DNA from: Macrosoma leucophasiata
Taxonomy: Eukaryota > Arthropoda > Insecta > Lepidoptera > Hedylidae
Length of the DNA: 64,000 nt
Assembly (NCBI GenBank): GCA_036365455.1
Contig: JAWQUS010000009.1
Location: 3,564,001-3,628,000 of the forward strand
Reading direction: 5' to 3'
Shown: one piece after another, positions 53,963 through 64,000 of the stretch
How the letters are laid out: each line of letters begins with the position of its first letter
Numbering within the stretch: position 1 is the first letter of the stretch
Translations under genes and position numbers: made by a program
The notes under the pieces: model-generated
What the model saw: the letters and a program-made list of their open reading frames with translations, nothing else
Databases searched by the model: none
What the model was told of the DNA's origin: nothing

Positions 53963-55300
53963 AACAACCGGAACACATTGTACAAACAAGCTACTAACTT
54001 TACATTGCGCTAATAATTTGTTTTTTTTTCTTATAAAATGGCAATTAGGTACCAGCTTTAGGGTTGGACGATTATTGATTCTGCGATATTCTGGTGAAGG
54101 TGCTGCCTTCATTATTTACGTTCCATAAAGTTTGATGTTAAAATGACAGTTGATATAAAAGTGTGTGACCATTTTGTAAAAACTATGTTGCATTAGTAAA
54201 CGAAACTACACTGTTTACAATAACTTTAATTATTATTGAACACATTGCACATAGAGTGAGCACTTTCTTGCCGTATCGCCTGAAAAATAATATAATTTGT
54301 ATCAATCAACACAAAACACACAAACCTCCGTGGTTTGAATTTTGTTGCACGTAACGCATGTGCATGAAACAATCAAATCATTCCTATTAAGTAATATGCT
54401 AAAAGATTGTTCGCTATTACTCAGTCATATTAGAGCCAGGGCGATTTTTATCTAGGATGTATCAGGTTTAACTGGTGGTAGAGCTACATTGACGAAGGTA
54501 CGTAGTGTAGTGCAACACGCTCCAGTTCCATTCGGTTCTAACGCCAGAGAATATAATACTACGTACGCCGCCGGCCACTCATTTTAAAATAGGTATTAAT
54601 TTCGCAAATTCAGGCTTGTAAAAGTAAAAAGTAACGTGTAAATGCATGCATTTTTCTGTGCCTACAACAATTAGTCATTACAAAACAGGAGGTACCTAAT
54701 TAAGTGTTTTAATGAAAATTATAGATTGCATACGATAACAGTGACACACTGACTCGCAGTCCAAGGTTCCGTCAATAAACTAATTACATAAATAATATTC
54801 CTCGCTATTGTGCCGATTCATCTAAAGCCACACACAGAATAGTTATTTATCTATTCCGTGGTGCCACACGCGTTTTTTTTAATGCGTTGACGTAAATTTA
54901 TGCCCATTTATTATTTGTTTTTTGGTTACCTACTACCAGTACTGCAGCCGATCAAATAAAGAATCCCTTTTTAGTTTAGTTTTACATTTTTTATCAATAT
55001 TTACGACTTAATTGTTATAATAAATTTGCTAATAAACACAAGTTGTGTCTACTCACAAAAAAGCGATTATCAAAAATGTCTATCATCCACGTAATGGTAA
55101 TAGGTAACTAGGTACCTAGATCTGAAAATATCTCATAATATTATATTACTACGAGTACATATACTATTTATCAATATATCAATTAATTAATAATTATTAA
55201 GTTTAATTTTATAAATGGATTATTCAGTTTATTAAAAAATTGTAACGACATTAAATAATTATTTAATTGACAAATGCTATTATAAAATTAGTGAATATTA
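53963..55300. other. AT-rich intergenic DNA
   Basis: No coding exon seen. A fragment of the SINE-like family A head (ACTGGTGGTAGAGCTACATT) occurs at about 54471. Otherwise nothing recognised. Confidence 0.5.
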
Positions 55301-56585
55301 TAAGGTTGGGGAAAAAGTTTCTTCGCATTTTTTAAGATAATTCAAAACATTTTTTAATATAGTTTATTTAAATTTAACTAAAGTATGTATGTACCATTTG
55401 GTTCGATGACCTTTTGCCATCTTGTAGGTAGGGACATGATCCCATTGCTATAAAAATTTTGGGACTTCTCATCAAAATACCGCGACAAGTGGATTTGGCA
55501 GTCCTCTCGTGATGTTAACCTAACATTGCTTAAAGAATTCTGAAGAGACCGAAACAGGTGGAAATCTGAAGGTGCAAGGTCAGGACTATACGGCGGATGC
55601 ATTAACACCTCCCAGCCAAACTCTCTTAATTTTTGCTGAGTGGCTATAGATGTGTGAGGTCTAGCGTTATCATGATGAAACACCACACCCCTTCTGTTGA
55701 TCAATTCCGGCCGCTTTCTCTCAACTTCTTGCTTTAATCTCATCAGTTGTTCGCAGTAGAGTTCAGAATCGATAGTCCTGCCTGGTGGTAATAGCTCATA
55801 ATGAATAATGCCCTTCCAATCCCACCACACACACAACATCACCTTATTGCGAGTTAACCCGGGTTTCGCCACAGTCTGTGAAGCCTGACCGGCCTTTGAC
55901 CACGACCTTTTTCGCACGTTCTTGTCGTACGTGATCCACTTTTCATCATCAGTTATCAGCTTCTTCAAAAATGATTCGGTTTCATTACGTCGTAATAAAG
56001 AATCACAAATGAGTACACGGTTCATTAGGTTTCTTTCAGTGAGTTCGTGAGGTACCCAAATATCGAGCTTTTTTTTGTACCCAGCTTTTTTCAAATGCGC
56101 CAAAACTGTTTTGTGATCAATTCTCAGTTCTTCAGCTACGTCGTAACTACTGATATGTCGATCTTGCTCCACTTTTTCAAAAATGGCATCCATTTTATCC
56201 GTAACAGGGCGACCAGAGCGAGGTGCATCTTTGACATCAAAATTTTCAGATTGAAAACGCTTAAACCAAATTTGTGCTACTCTCACAGACACTGCACTAG
56301 GTCCATAAACATCGCAAATTTTTTTCGCGGCTTGCGTTGCATTTTTACCTTTTTTGTAGTAAAATTTTAAAATGTATCGAATTTCTTGATTAGATTCACT
56401 CATCTTGACAGTACGAAAAACAAATGAAAATCACATATTTGCCTAATTTGAATTTGGAATGATGTTCTTTAAAATTGTAACTTTCAATGATACCAAAACC
56501 AGCCAGATACAAATACTACAGCCAAAGAGATTTTATTACAAGTTCATACATACTATAATGCGAAAAGACTTTTTCCCCAACCTTA
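55301..56585 (-). mobile_element. Intact mariner transposon (1285 bp)
   Basis: Terminal inverted repeats of about 28 bp begin TAAGGTTGGGGAAAAAGT on both ends, with about three mismatches. They are flanked by TA at 55299-55300 and 56586-56587, the mariner target duplication. It encodes one uninterrupted transposase. Total length is typical of the family. Confidence 0.95.
55378..56403 (-). CDS. Mariner transposase, 341 aa, intact
   Basis: DNA transposase that cuts and reinserts the element at TA sites. The N-terminal half holds paired helix-turn-helix DNA-binding domains (about 5-110, including IWFKRFQSENFDVKD and SGRPVTDK). WVPHELTERN precedes the catalytic domain. The catalytic triad is the D of ITDDEKW, the D of HHDNARPH and the D of APSDFHLF, with 34 residues between the last two (D,D34D). 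YSPDLAPSD is the hallmark. Length equals that of known active mariners and no stop or frameshift is present. The - strand ATG at 56403 is the natural start. Confidence 0.95.
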   Translation of the reverse strand: MSESNQEIRYILKFYYKKGKNATQAAKKICDVYGPSAVSVRVAQIWFKRFQSENFDVKDAPRSGRPVTDKMDAIFEKVEQDRHISSYDVAEELRIDHKTVLAHLKKAGYKKKLDIWVPHELTERNLMNRVLICDSLLRRNETESFLKKLITDDEKWITYDKNVRKRSWSKAGQASQTVAKPGLTRNKVMLCVWWDWKGIIHYELLPPGRTIDSELYCEQLMRLKQEVERKRPELINRRGVVFHHDNARPHTSIATQQKLREFGWEVLMHPPYSPDLAPSDFHLFRSLQNSLSNVRLTSREDCQIHLSRYFDEKSQNFYSNGIMSLPTRWQKVIEPNGTYIL

Positions 56586-56840
56586 TATTTAAAACACCAG
56601 GAAATGTTTTAAATAACATTATCTAGATAATATTACAACATTTTACAAAGATGTTTTACCTCGTATCTATTTTATTTTTTCTGTCCATATCCTTATACGA
56701 AACTTGTTATGATTCTTTAGATAAAAATATAGCGAATGGAAATATTTTTCCTGCATAATAGCATTAAAAATAATAGGTAGGTACCTAATTATGTCAAAAA
56801 TTAAATAAAATTAATACTGTTGTTACCTTAATTTTTTGAG

Positions 56841-58562
56841 TTATTCGTCAACTCGACACGGACGACCAGACACACGTGTGTCCAGTTGGTTAAACTTGAA
56901 ATTGTAAAGACTTGTTATTTCGTCGAATGGACACGACAATATTTTTGCGTGTGTCCACATAGTGAAACTTAAATAAAATACCATTTTGTTTTCGCCAACT
57001 GGACACACGTTCACATTTTAACCGAATTCATGTCAAAGTACAGTCATGCAGATTATTTTTCAAGACAAAGGACTTTATTTAGTTGCCAATATCCCAACTA
57101 TCAATGGCGGTCAAACCATTCCAGTGGGGCGGTAGTAGGTAAGTGCAATAATACAAGATGGGCAGCAGCGTCCTACGATGAAACTACCGCCACCGCGATC
57201 GCCAATTTACATGCCAAGCGTGGCGATTGTGGCAGAGGGGAGGGTATCCCATCATCTCCTTATGGGGAGACTTTAATCCAGCACTGGACATATTACGGCT
57301 GATATGATGATCTCAACTACCGAAAGTGTAAACAAAAAACTGTATAGAAAAGGAAACACATCACTAGGCGTTCAGTGGATGTTATTCAATAATATGTCTA
57401 ATACAGTTACACTTGAACAGTTTCAGCATGTAGATCGCATCGGTATTCTCGTTTTTGCCCATCACAACATGTGAGAAATTGATTCCCATTCAAAGAGATT
57501 CTTCTGTGATGATTTAAAACATGCCTTAGAAAATTCCATCAACTATTCACGATTCATGTCGATATTGGGCGTACAAAATATCATACAAACATTATTCCTA
57601 CTATTTATGCTCTGCTTCCCAATTAAATAGTGGAAACTTATAAAACGTTACTTAGTTTAATTAAAATCCAAATACCGCAGTGGCACCTAGAAACTAATAC
57701 ATGGTTGTGATTTTAAAAAGCACCTTAATCTCTCCAGACACGAGAAAAATATGACAATTGAAATTCAATTATGTCTCGCCGCCGGTGGCCGCACGATCCT
57801 TGAAGGATTAAACAGGCTTTGCAAAATAAATTTAGTCTTGGTAAAATGATTGTTATACCTACAAGTACCTAGCTCAATTATTACTGAAATACTATGTAAA
57901 AGATACAAGTTATTGTTGTTACAGAGTTAAGTAGAATTATTATTATTCGTAAAATTATACGTTTTAGAATTGTGATACCATAATTATGCTCTATTGATCA
58001 TTTTTGTGATATTTTATTTCATTATTTTATACCGCATGTAGCTCAAACTACATTGCAACTACATTTAGTAAACAAGTAAACAAGCTTTGCAAGTTTGTAT
58101 AGAAAAGGAGTGTATCTTTCAAGGGCAAAACTTCTTTGGCTTTGATAATAAATACAGAAATTTAATTGCTACTTTAAATTATGTGTTGGTACTTACCTAC
58201 TTCATTTTTTGTGATATTTGAAGTAATCATTTTAAATTATTATGTATATTTAGAGAATATTGGCTATTTTCACTCTTTTCCTATGGGTAGTCAAACCGTG
58301 CCTTTATATTAATAAATCGTACTTAAATTTGATTGTTATTATAATACATATTTGTTTTATTTTAAAATTTAAAAATCATTAGGTTTTTTCAGCAAAAATA
58401 TGAGTCAGTTTATTTTCGTCTACTTGGTTTTATTTAAGTTTAACCATGTGGACACACGCAAAAATACCGTCGTGTCCAGACAGCGAAATTCATTACAATT
58501 TCAAGTTTAACCAACTGGACACACGTGTGTCCGGTCGTCCGTGTCGAGTTGACGAATAACCC
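56841..58562. mobile_element. Long-TIR DNA element (about 1.72 kb), non-autonomous
   Basis: Inverted arms of about 135-140 bp (56841-56980 and about 58428-58562) share GTTATTCGTCAACTCGACAC, then CACACGTGTGTCCAGTTGG, and GTATTTTTGCGTGTGTCC-like blocks. AATTTTTTGA occurs directly before the left end (56831-56840) and directly after the right end (58563-58572), consistent with an 8-10 bp target duplication. No transposase frame is present. The interior is AT-rich with a LINE 3' end. A Mutator-like or other long-TIR superfamily is possible. Confidence 0.85.
57100..57315 (+). mobile_element. LINE 3'-end fragment inside the long-TIR element
   Basis: AAGATGGGCAGCAGCGTCCT, then CCAGCACTGGACATATTACG and GCTGATATGATGATC, resembles the common moth LINE ending (ATG/TGA-rich tail). 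A short open frame ends in the same place. It is too decayed to classify. Confidence 0.5.
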
Positions 58563-58735
58563 AATTTTTTGATGCAATGTTATTGTTATATTATTTAAAC
58601 AATGAAGTGATTTTTTTCTGTAGTTATTGTGGAAAATACCTACCCATTTGTTTTTATTCACAGCGTTTTTTTTGCACAATGCCTATGTGGGACAAAGTCT
58701 GACAATACACAGAAAGCGGATGGAACATTTTACAT

Positions 58736-59287
58736 ACTAGTTGTGCCCGCCACTGCGTTCGCACGGAATAATGACTTTGGGGAGCATTCTTTGGATATAA
58801 CTTTTATTTAATTTTGGATCATACGAAAACACTAATGGATAATTTTATATTATTTTTCGCAATAACACATGCTAGTGAATCATATATGTGTTTCAAGAAA
58901 AGTGGAAAGAAAAATTTGACTTCAGGCGAGACTTGAACTCGCGACCACTGGAAATCTCAGGTCCAGCCGCTTTTCCAACTGAGCTACCGAAGTCCACGCT
59001 TGAATTGTCAAATTCTTCCTTCACATTTTGTTGCATTGCCTTATGGCGGCAGTAGCGACATCTATTGCCAACAATGCTAGTGGTGGCGTAAGTGGCGTTG
59101 GTGGCATTGGTGGCTTTGGAGGCGTTAGTCTATTATCGTGTACAGAGAAGTATTAATGTAAACCAGATTACATATTTAGCTATCCATAAGTGTTTCGGTA
59201 TGATCCAAAATTAACCATTAGTTATATCCGAAAAATGCTGCCCAAAGTCACTAATCCACGCGAACGAAGTTGCGGGTACAGCTAGTT
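58736..59287. mobile_element. TIR element (552 bp) carrying a tRNA-like segment
   Basis: The left arm (58736-58843, ACTAGTTGTGCCCGCCACTG...) is the near-complement of the right arm (59178-59287, ...GTTGCGGGTACAGCTAGT), about 85 percent identical by eye. The centre holds a reverse-strand tRNA-like segment and a TGG-rich stretch. Half copies occur at 40.4 and 43.2 kb. Confidence 0.75.
58918..58996 (-). repeat. tRNA-like segment with intact T-arm
   Basis: On the - strand GGTAGCTCAGTTGGAAAAGC (box A, D-arm) is followed by an anticodon-like hairpin (CTGGA..TCCAG) and a perfect T-arm, GCGAG-TTCAAGT-CTCGC (box B). No paired acceptor stem or 3' context is seen, so it is classed as tRNA-derived, not a tRNA gene. 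Confidence 0.6.
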
Positions 59288-59561
59288 TTTTAATAAAACT
59301 CATAAATCGGTTTACAAACATGAAACATAAACCGATCCTTTCGACAGCAAACGCCGCAAATTCATAGTTTGATGTTATAAAGTTGAATATTTATTATTAA
59401 TCATTATAATTTAACTTCGTATATTATTATGCCGTTTTCAGTGGTTTAATTGGTAAAAAATTCTAAACATGAATAAACGATGTGCGCACTGTTCTCAGAT
59501 ACTGTAAAATGTCGCTTGCTAGATAGAGTTACTATTTTAAGCATATGTAGGTATTAAGTCT
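59288..59561. other. AT-rich intergenic DNA
   Basis: Nothing recognised. Confidence 0.5.
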
Positions 59562-59670
59562 TCCACCAATCCGCATTGGAGCAGCGTAGTGGATTAAGCC
59601 TCCTCCCAAAAAGGGGAGAGACTCGTGGGGCAGAGCAGAGGGACGTATAATGGGTTGCTATTATTATTAT
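59562..59670 (+). repeat. 3' tail of the 5S-like SINE family
   Basis: TCCACCAATCCGCATTGGAG, then CAAAAAGGGGAGAGACTCGT and ATAATGGGTTGCTATTATTA match the 3' halves of the copies at 60.4 and 61.2 kb. The 5S-like head is missing. Confidence 0.7.
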
Positions 59671-60373
59671 TATGTCTCTCGTCAGCACGGGGTCCAATTT
59701 GAACCCCGGACCTTTGTCAGGCTTGCGCGGGGACATGGGGGTCCAACACGTAGAGGCCCGTTATTATTATTATTATTAAGTACTAGAAAGTATAAATTAA
59801 AAGATCAAGTTGAGGCCAATTATCATATACTCGTAATTAGTAAAATTGACAACTTTAGACCAATTTTGAATATTTTAAGAATCCAAATAGGTCTATACTA
59901 GATTCCAGATTATTTTATTAGAAAGTGTTTTTTTTGGACGCGCTCTATGTACCGAAGGTTTAATTGACCACGCAGCCAGGCAAGGTCGGTTTCCTTCGAC
60001 TAAGTAATTAAGCGAATTAAATCAAAACTAGATAAACGTTAGAAACTAGTATCCTCGCGCGTGATCAATGATGTAATTTAATAATTAAGTGTGCTCGGGC
60101 ATCAAAAGCATCTGCTTTGTTTACAGTAACTTTTTACTTCGGGTGGCTATAGATTGTAGAGCTCAAGTGGTAGAGCTCCAGGATCGTAGTGTAATACTTG
60201 TCGACTAGCTCTATCTTCAAAATATTCAAAATCATTCGGATGAGTTTAATAGGTATAAATTAATGCATTCAAACATGAAATGTTTAGCAATTTTTTTTTC
60301 TACATTTTGGTACTAATTTCTTATCATTAATTCCATACAATATACAACAAATACCTGGTGTAGTATTAGTGTC

Positions 60374-60750
60374 TACGCATGGCCCCGCAGCTGTTGTATA
60401 TCGTAAGCGATCTACTCGGTTAAGCGATATGGGCGCGGTCGGGTGTGTGATGGGTGACCGCTAGTGGCAAAAATGCGCGTTTCCATGCTTCGGAGGGCAC
60501 GTTAAGCCCTCGGTCCCGGTTGCTATCAACAGATAGCAGTCGGTAATGCTTGTCAGAGGCCTTATGGGCGGTTTGAAAACATCCAACAGCGGGTTGGCCA
60601 CTAACTCGTATCTTCACCAACCCGCATTGGAGCAACGTCGTAGTATTATTACATATTCTCTGGTGGTGGAGTAAGCTCCAGACCCACCAAAATGGGGAGA
60701 GACTCGTGCCCAGCAGTGGGACGCAAAATGGGTTGCCATTATTTATTATT
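60374..60750 (+). repeat. SINE with 5S rRNA-like head, copy 1
   Basis: 60411-60466 contains GGTTAAGCG, GGGCGCGGTCGG and GATGGGTGACCGC, in the order of the 3' half of 5S rRNA with its internal promoter. A body follows (CTTCGGAGGGCACGTTAAGC, ATGGGCGGTTTGAAAACATC), then a tail TGGGTTGCCATTATTTATTATTA. A small AT-rich insertion splits the body near 60632-60660. Confidence 0.75.
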
Positions 60751-61243
60751 ATAAGAGATGAAGGGATTTTCCAAAACGATCATGGATGCAGTTTTATATT
60801 TCCTTTGTGGTTTGAAATGGAGTTCTCTAATGTGATAATGTCGGCCTGCTTGCTCTCAGTGGTTACAACTTTGACTCATAAAGCAAGAGTCTTCATTGTT
60901 GGTTTTTTTTATTCTCCGTTTAAAGAGCTTGGTCAAAGGCCATGATACTCTATACGTTCGCTTAAATTACATTCATCATTAAAAGAATTCAGAGAAATGG
61001 TCAGTTTTAATTCGTATTCTAAGTATGACGTCGCAGAGTGCGTAGATAAAGCAATTTGGTCAGCCGGCTCAGTGGTTACATTTCAGAATTTTATACTACA
61101 AGCAAGTCACTACTGCCTTGTTGCGAAAAAAAAAACGATAAGAGAAATTGTAAGTTAGTACAAATCTCAAGTTCTGGTGTTTTGTTGGAAGGCCATACTA
61201 CGTAGGCATAAATACATAAGATACAATTAATACGTACGTGATG

Positions 61244-61590
61244 CGCGCATGGCCCAGCCGCTGGTACTCGGTTAAGCACTACGGGCGCGGTCGGGTAGTG
61301 TGATGGGTGACCGCTAGTGGCAAATTAAAATGCGCGTTTCCGTGCTTCGGAGAGCACGTTAAGCCGTCGGTCTCGGTTGCTATCGATGAATAGCAGTCGT
61401 TAAACATTGTCGGAGGCCTTATGGGCGGTTTGAAAACATCCGACAGCGGGTTGGCCACTAACCCGTATCTCCACCAATCCTCATATGAGCAGCGTGGTGG
61501 AGTAAGCTCCAGGCCTCCCCCCAAAAAGGGGAGAGACTCGTGCCCAGCAGTGGGACGTATAATGGGTTGCCATTATTATTATTATACCAC
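61244..61590 (+). repeat. SINE with 5S rRNA-like head, copy 2
   Basis: TACTCGGTTAAGCACTACGG, then GCGCGGTCGGGTAGTGTGATG and GGGTGACCGC (about 61266-61316), then the same body and an ATT-repeat tail as copy 1. It is better preserved and lacks the insertion. Confidence 0.78.
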
Positions 61591-61763
61591 TCATTTATTT
61601 TTAAAACTTATTAAATATTTTTTTACATATATAAGTATAAAAAAACAAATATATATATAAAAAATATTATTATTATTATTTCACTCATTTATTTTTCAAC
61701 TCATTTTATATTTTTTTACATATATAAATATCAAAAACAAATATATATATAAAAAAATAAAAA
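61591..61763. repeat. AT-rich direct repeats
   Basis: A block of about 90 bp, TTTTTTACATATATAA..ACAAATATATATATAAAAAA, occurs at about 61586-61665 and 61677-61765, and again at about 62090-62180. These may be UTR parts of the adjacent LINE fragments. Confidence 0.6.
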
Positions 61764-62060
61764 ATTGCTTGCCGCCGGTATCGGGAACAGGGTCCAAGCT
61801 ACCGGTGGTTAGTGACGCAGAGAGAGGAATCTCCTCACTATTCGTGCCGTGTCAAGTAGCACTGCCTTCTGCATCAGGCCCTTGACCCAGCCGCCCAACG
61901 TGAGCCTCATAAGGTGTTGGTCGAGGCTCTTGGCGATAAGGCCATTCACCGAGACGACTATCGGTACAATGATCGCCGAATCCACATGCCACATGCTGAC
62001 AATCTCGTGAGCTAGGTCCAGATATTTTAATTCTTATCCTTTTCAGATTTCACGAGATTC
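61764..62060 (-). mobile_element. R2-like LINE C-terminal fragment
   Basis: The - strand reads MWHVDSAIIVPIVVSVNGLI, then AKSLDQHLMRLTLGGWVKGL and MQKAVLLDTARIVRRFLSL, the end of an R2/R4-like LINE polyprotein. No RT or endonuclease is present. Confidence 0.65.
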
Positions 62061-62166
62061 TCGTCATGGGGGATGGTTTATTATTATTCCACTTATTTAT
62101 TCATACAACTTATTAAATAATTTTTTACATATATATGTATAAAAAAAAAACAACATATATATATAT

Positions 62167-62380
62167 AAAAAATTAAAAAATAGTGTGCCGCCGGCAGCGA
62201 GAGCAGGGTCCAAGCTGCCGGTGGTTAGGGACACAGAGACAGGAACCTCCTCACTATGCGTGCCGTGCCGAGGACGCATAGTGAGGAGGACGCTCTCGCT
62301 GCCGGCGGCACACTATTTTTTAATTTTTTGCTTTCTGTATCAGACCCTTGATCCATCCACCTAGCGAGAGCCTCTTGATT
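62167..62380 (-). mobile_element. Second R2-like LINE fragment, rearranged into a nested foldback
   Basis: It shares GCCGCCGGCAGCGAGAGCAG, then GTCCAAGCTGCCGGTGGTTA and DTARIVRRFLSL coding with the fragment at 61.8 kb. It then folds back on itself: arms 62167-62204/62292-62329 (38 bp, perfect) and 62246-62261/62274-62289 (16 bp, perfect). A related tail segment continues to about 62380. Confidence 0.8.
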
Positions 62381-62670
62381 ATTATTATTATTATTAATAC
62401 GTACGAACAATGATATTATCAAATATGTTACGCTCATTGCGTACGTAGGTACGATTCCGTCAATTACCCGGCCGACGCCATCGGTCGTGCGCTGAATGCA
62501 AATTGAGATGAATATTGTGTTCGCGCGGAATCAACCCATATGTTGCGGTACGATGCTCGCACATGTCTTACATCTGCCGGCGTCCAATACACATCTGTCA
62601 ACTAACTGTGTAGTTGTTATAGTTTCATTATAATGATTTTCTGGTTAAAAATATAAGAAATCTTTAGTTA

Positions 62671-63213
62671 AAGGCTCCACCGCATTACCTAATACACTTG
62701 CCGCTAAATGGTTCAGCACTATCGTTTTCCGGTCAGGTGGTAATGTATGGCCCTGTAATTTCGGGCACAGAGGCTTAACACCTAAGACCACAGCAGTTTT
62801 TTTTTTTTAGTTCGGGCTTTTGTAGGCGACCTGTCTCGAGACGGCACTAGTCTACTTCACTGGGCAATCGGCGAGCGCAGAAGGCGCTCCAGCCTAAGCA
62901 AAAAAGTTAGCGCAACTGCCTAAGGGTGACCCATGCGGGTCCGTGCCTCGGCTTAGGGCGTTGCGGAGAGACATATGAGACATATGCGATTATGGGCGGT
63001 GCAACTTTCGCTCTACTCCATTCGGTTGGCGATAACCGGAATGTCATCGGCCTCGCGGGGCCGGGGATAGGGTCGGGATCAGGGTCGGGAGCCCTCAGGA
63101 GTAGTAACGCATCTGCATTTTGACCTTGGTTTCTGTGTGGGTGTCTATAGGCTGCAGTCATCACTTAACATCAATGTGAATTGTAGGCTTGTTTGCCACT
63201 TCCATTACATAAA
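62671..63213 (+). repeat. SINE-like family A copy split by a poly-T-led insertion
   Basis: The left piece 62671-62796 ends at TAAGACCACAGCAG. The right piece begins at about 63093 with CCTCAGGAGTAGTAACGCAT and runs to the A-tail at 63213. Confidence 0.8.
62797..63092 (-). mobile_element. 5'-truncated LINE-like insertion
   Basis: Twelve Ts at 62797-62808 (a reversed A-tail) lead into GC-rich sequence unlike its host repeat. Insertion into the SINE-like copy and the tail orientation point to a LINE 3' end. No diagnostic protein motif is seen. Confidence 0.55.
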
Positions 63214-63397
63214 AAAAATCGAGTTAAAAATGAGTACCTACTTATTAAGCCTACAATAACCTACCTAATTATTCTTTAAAAATAAAATATACCTACTTAT
63301 ATTAAATCTCAGTAAACGGTTCGATTAATATAATAATGATGAAATATTTTTTCTAATATATGATGAAATATCTTTTTTCCGAAATATTGTAAAGATT

Positions 63398-64000
63398 ACT
63401 GGTGGTAGAGTTCCAGTGCAGCTCGAGGGCGTAGGCAACGCCGCATTGCTTTTTTTTTTACGCGGGGCAACCCTTCATTTATAAACTCCAATCACCAGTA
63501 GTGGCGTGCGGAACACTGGCACGCCTACCAGCTCGGGGTCTTAATTCCATGAGGCGATGGACTTCCCCTAGTCCACCACCTGCAGTTCCCTGTTATGGCG
63601 GCAGATGATGCTGCAGAAAGGCTAGCCGCCTTCGCCCTGTACGCCTGCGGCGGATAGGGATGGCGAGAGCATCGTCCACCCTCAACCGCTCCGCCGCCTC
63701 CTTCTGCGACATAATAACTTCATAGAAGAATATGCATGCATCCTCACCACCAACCATGGATTGCACCACAGCCGGCAGCGAGAGATCGGGTCCAACTATG
63801 GCGACTAAATCGAAGCGAAGCTCCATCCACGCCGGGCACTCGACAAACGTATGCTGTGCCGTAAACATCGCATTGCTTAATCTACCTGCCGCCAAGTGGT
63901 AGGTCCAGCACTATCGTGTTCCGTCCATGGTAATGTATGGCTCCGTAATAACTATCACAGAGACATAACAACTTAGGTCTCAGGGATGGCAACGTATCTG
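63398..64000 (+). repeat. SINE-like family A copy split by a LINE, runs off the window
   Basis: Left piece 63398-63450. Right piece from 63869 to the window end. CGCATTGCT is duplicated at both junctions (63442-63450 and 63869-63877). Confidence 0.85.
63451..63868 (-). mobile_element. 5'-truncated LINE (R1/Jockey-like ORF2 C-terminus)
   Basis: The - strand reads AQHTFVECPAWMELRFDLVA, then LSLPAVVQSMVGGEDACIFF and SQKEAAERLRVDD, ending at 63593, the classic LINE ORF2 end (H.L.EC..W...R). Poly-T at 63451-63459 is the reversed tail. It is flanked by a 9 bp target duplication. Confidence 0.85.

Noticed and set aside
58918..58996. Functional tRNA gene
   Set aside because: Good T-arm and box A but no paired acceptor stem. 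Located inside a repeat with diverged copies elsewhere.
60411..61316. 5S rRNA genes
   Set aside because: Only part of the 5S order is present, fused to an unrelated body and ATT tail. Better explained as SINE heads.

Overview
The window looks like a stretch of insect, most likely lepidopteran, nuclear chromosome. It is AT-rich, its genes have short exons and long introns bounded by GT..AG, and it is dense with the transposon types typical of moths and butterflies. No species can be named from the sequence. There is no sign of prokaryotic, organellar or rRNA-operon DNA.

Two host genes can be built exon by exon. On the + strand, 6326-29697 carries the 3' eight coding exons (432 complete codons plus stop) of an oxysterol-binding-protein-related protein (ORP1/ORP2-like lipid-transfer domain, EQVSHHPP signature). 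Its 5' exons lie upstream of the window. On the - strand, 52548-43533 carries a six-exon short-chain dehydrogenase/reductase with a complete 304-residue coding frame (membrane-anchored, retinol-dehydrogenase/SDR16C-like). The two genes converge, with about 14 kb of repeat-filled DNA between their stop codons.

Layout: 1-6325 upstream ORP intron; 6326-29697 ORP exons and introns, which hold a LINE nested in a SINE-like repeat (8.2-9.4 kb), a 2.1 kb element with arms of nearly 500 bp in inverted orientation (9.55-11.6 kb), a complete and apparently very young BEL/Pao LTR retrotransposon in antisense orientation (15152-24566, 1557 bp LTRs, 5 bp target duplication), a hAT-type MITE with a perfect 8 bp target duplication (25209-25714), and a tandem array of 13 copies of an exon end plus its splice donor plus a CA tract (28072-29285). 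Then 29.7-34.8 kb is 3' flank; 34.8-39.1 kb is a decayed Jockey-type LINE (- strand); 39.1-43.5 kb is intergenic repeats; 43.5-52.5 kb is the SDR gene with SINE-like, LINE and MITE insertions in its introns. From 53-64 kb there is a perfect 77 bp palindrome, an intact mariner (55301-56585), a 1.7 kb long-TIR element, a TIR element carrying a tRNA-like segment, two SINE copies with a 5S-rRNA-like head, R2-like LINE fragments with a nested foldback, and two more SINE-like copies each split by a LINE.

The most unusual structure is the ORP exon-end/splice-donor array. It places 13 near-identical 5' splice sites in one intron. By frame arithmetic, donors 1, 2 and 6 keep the protein frame, while the later copies have gained an in-frame TAG. 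I found no unknown multi-gene system. The novelty here is in genome structure and mobile elements.
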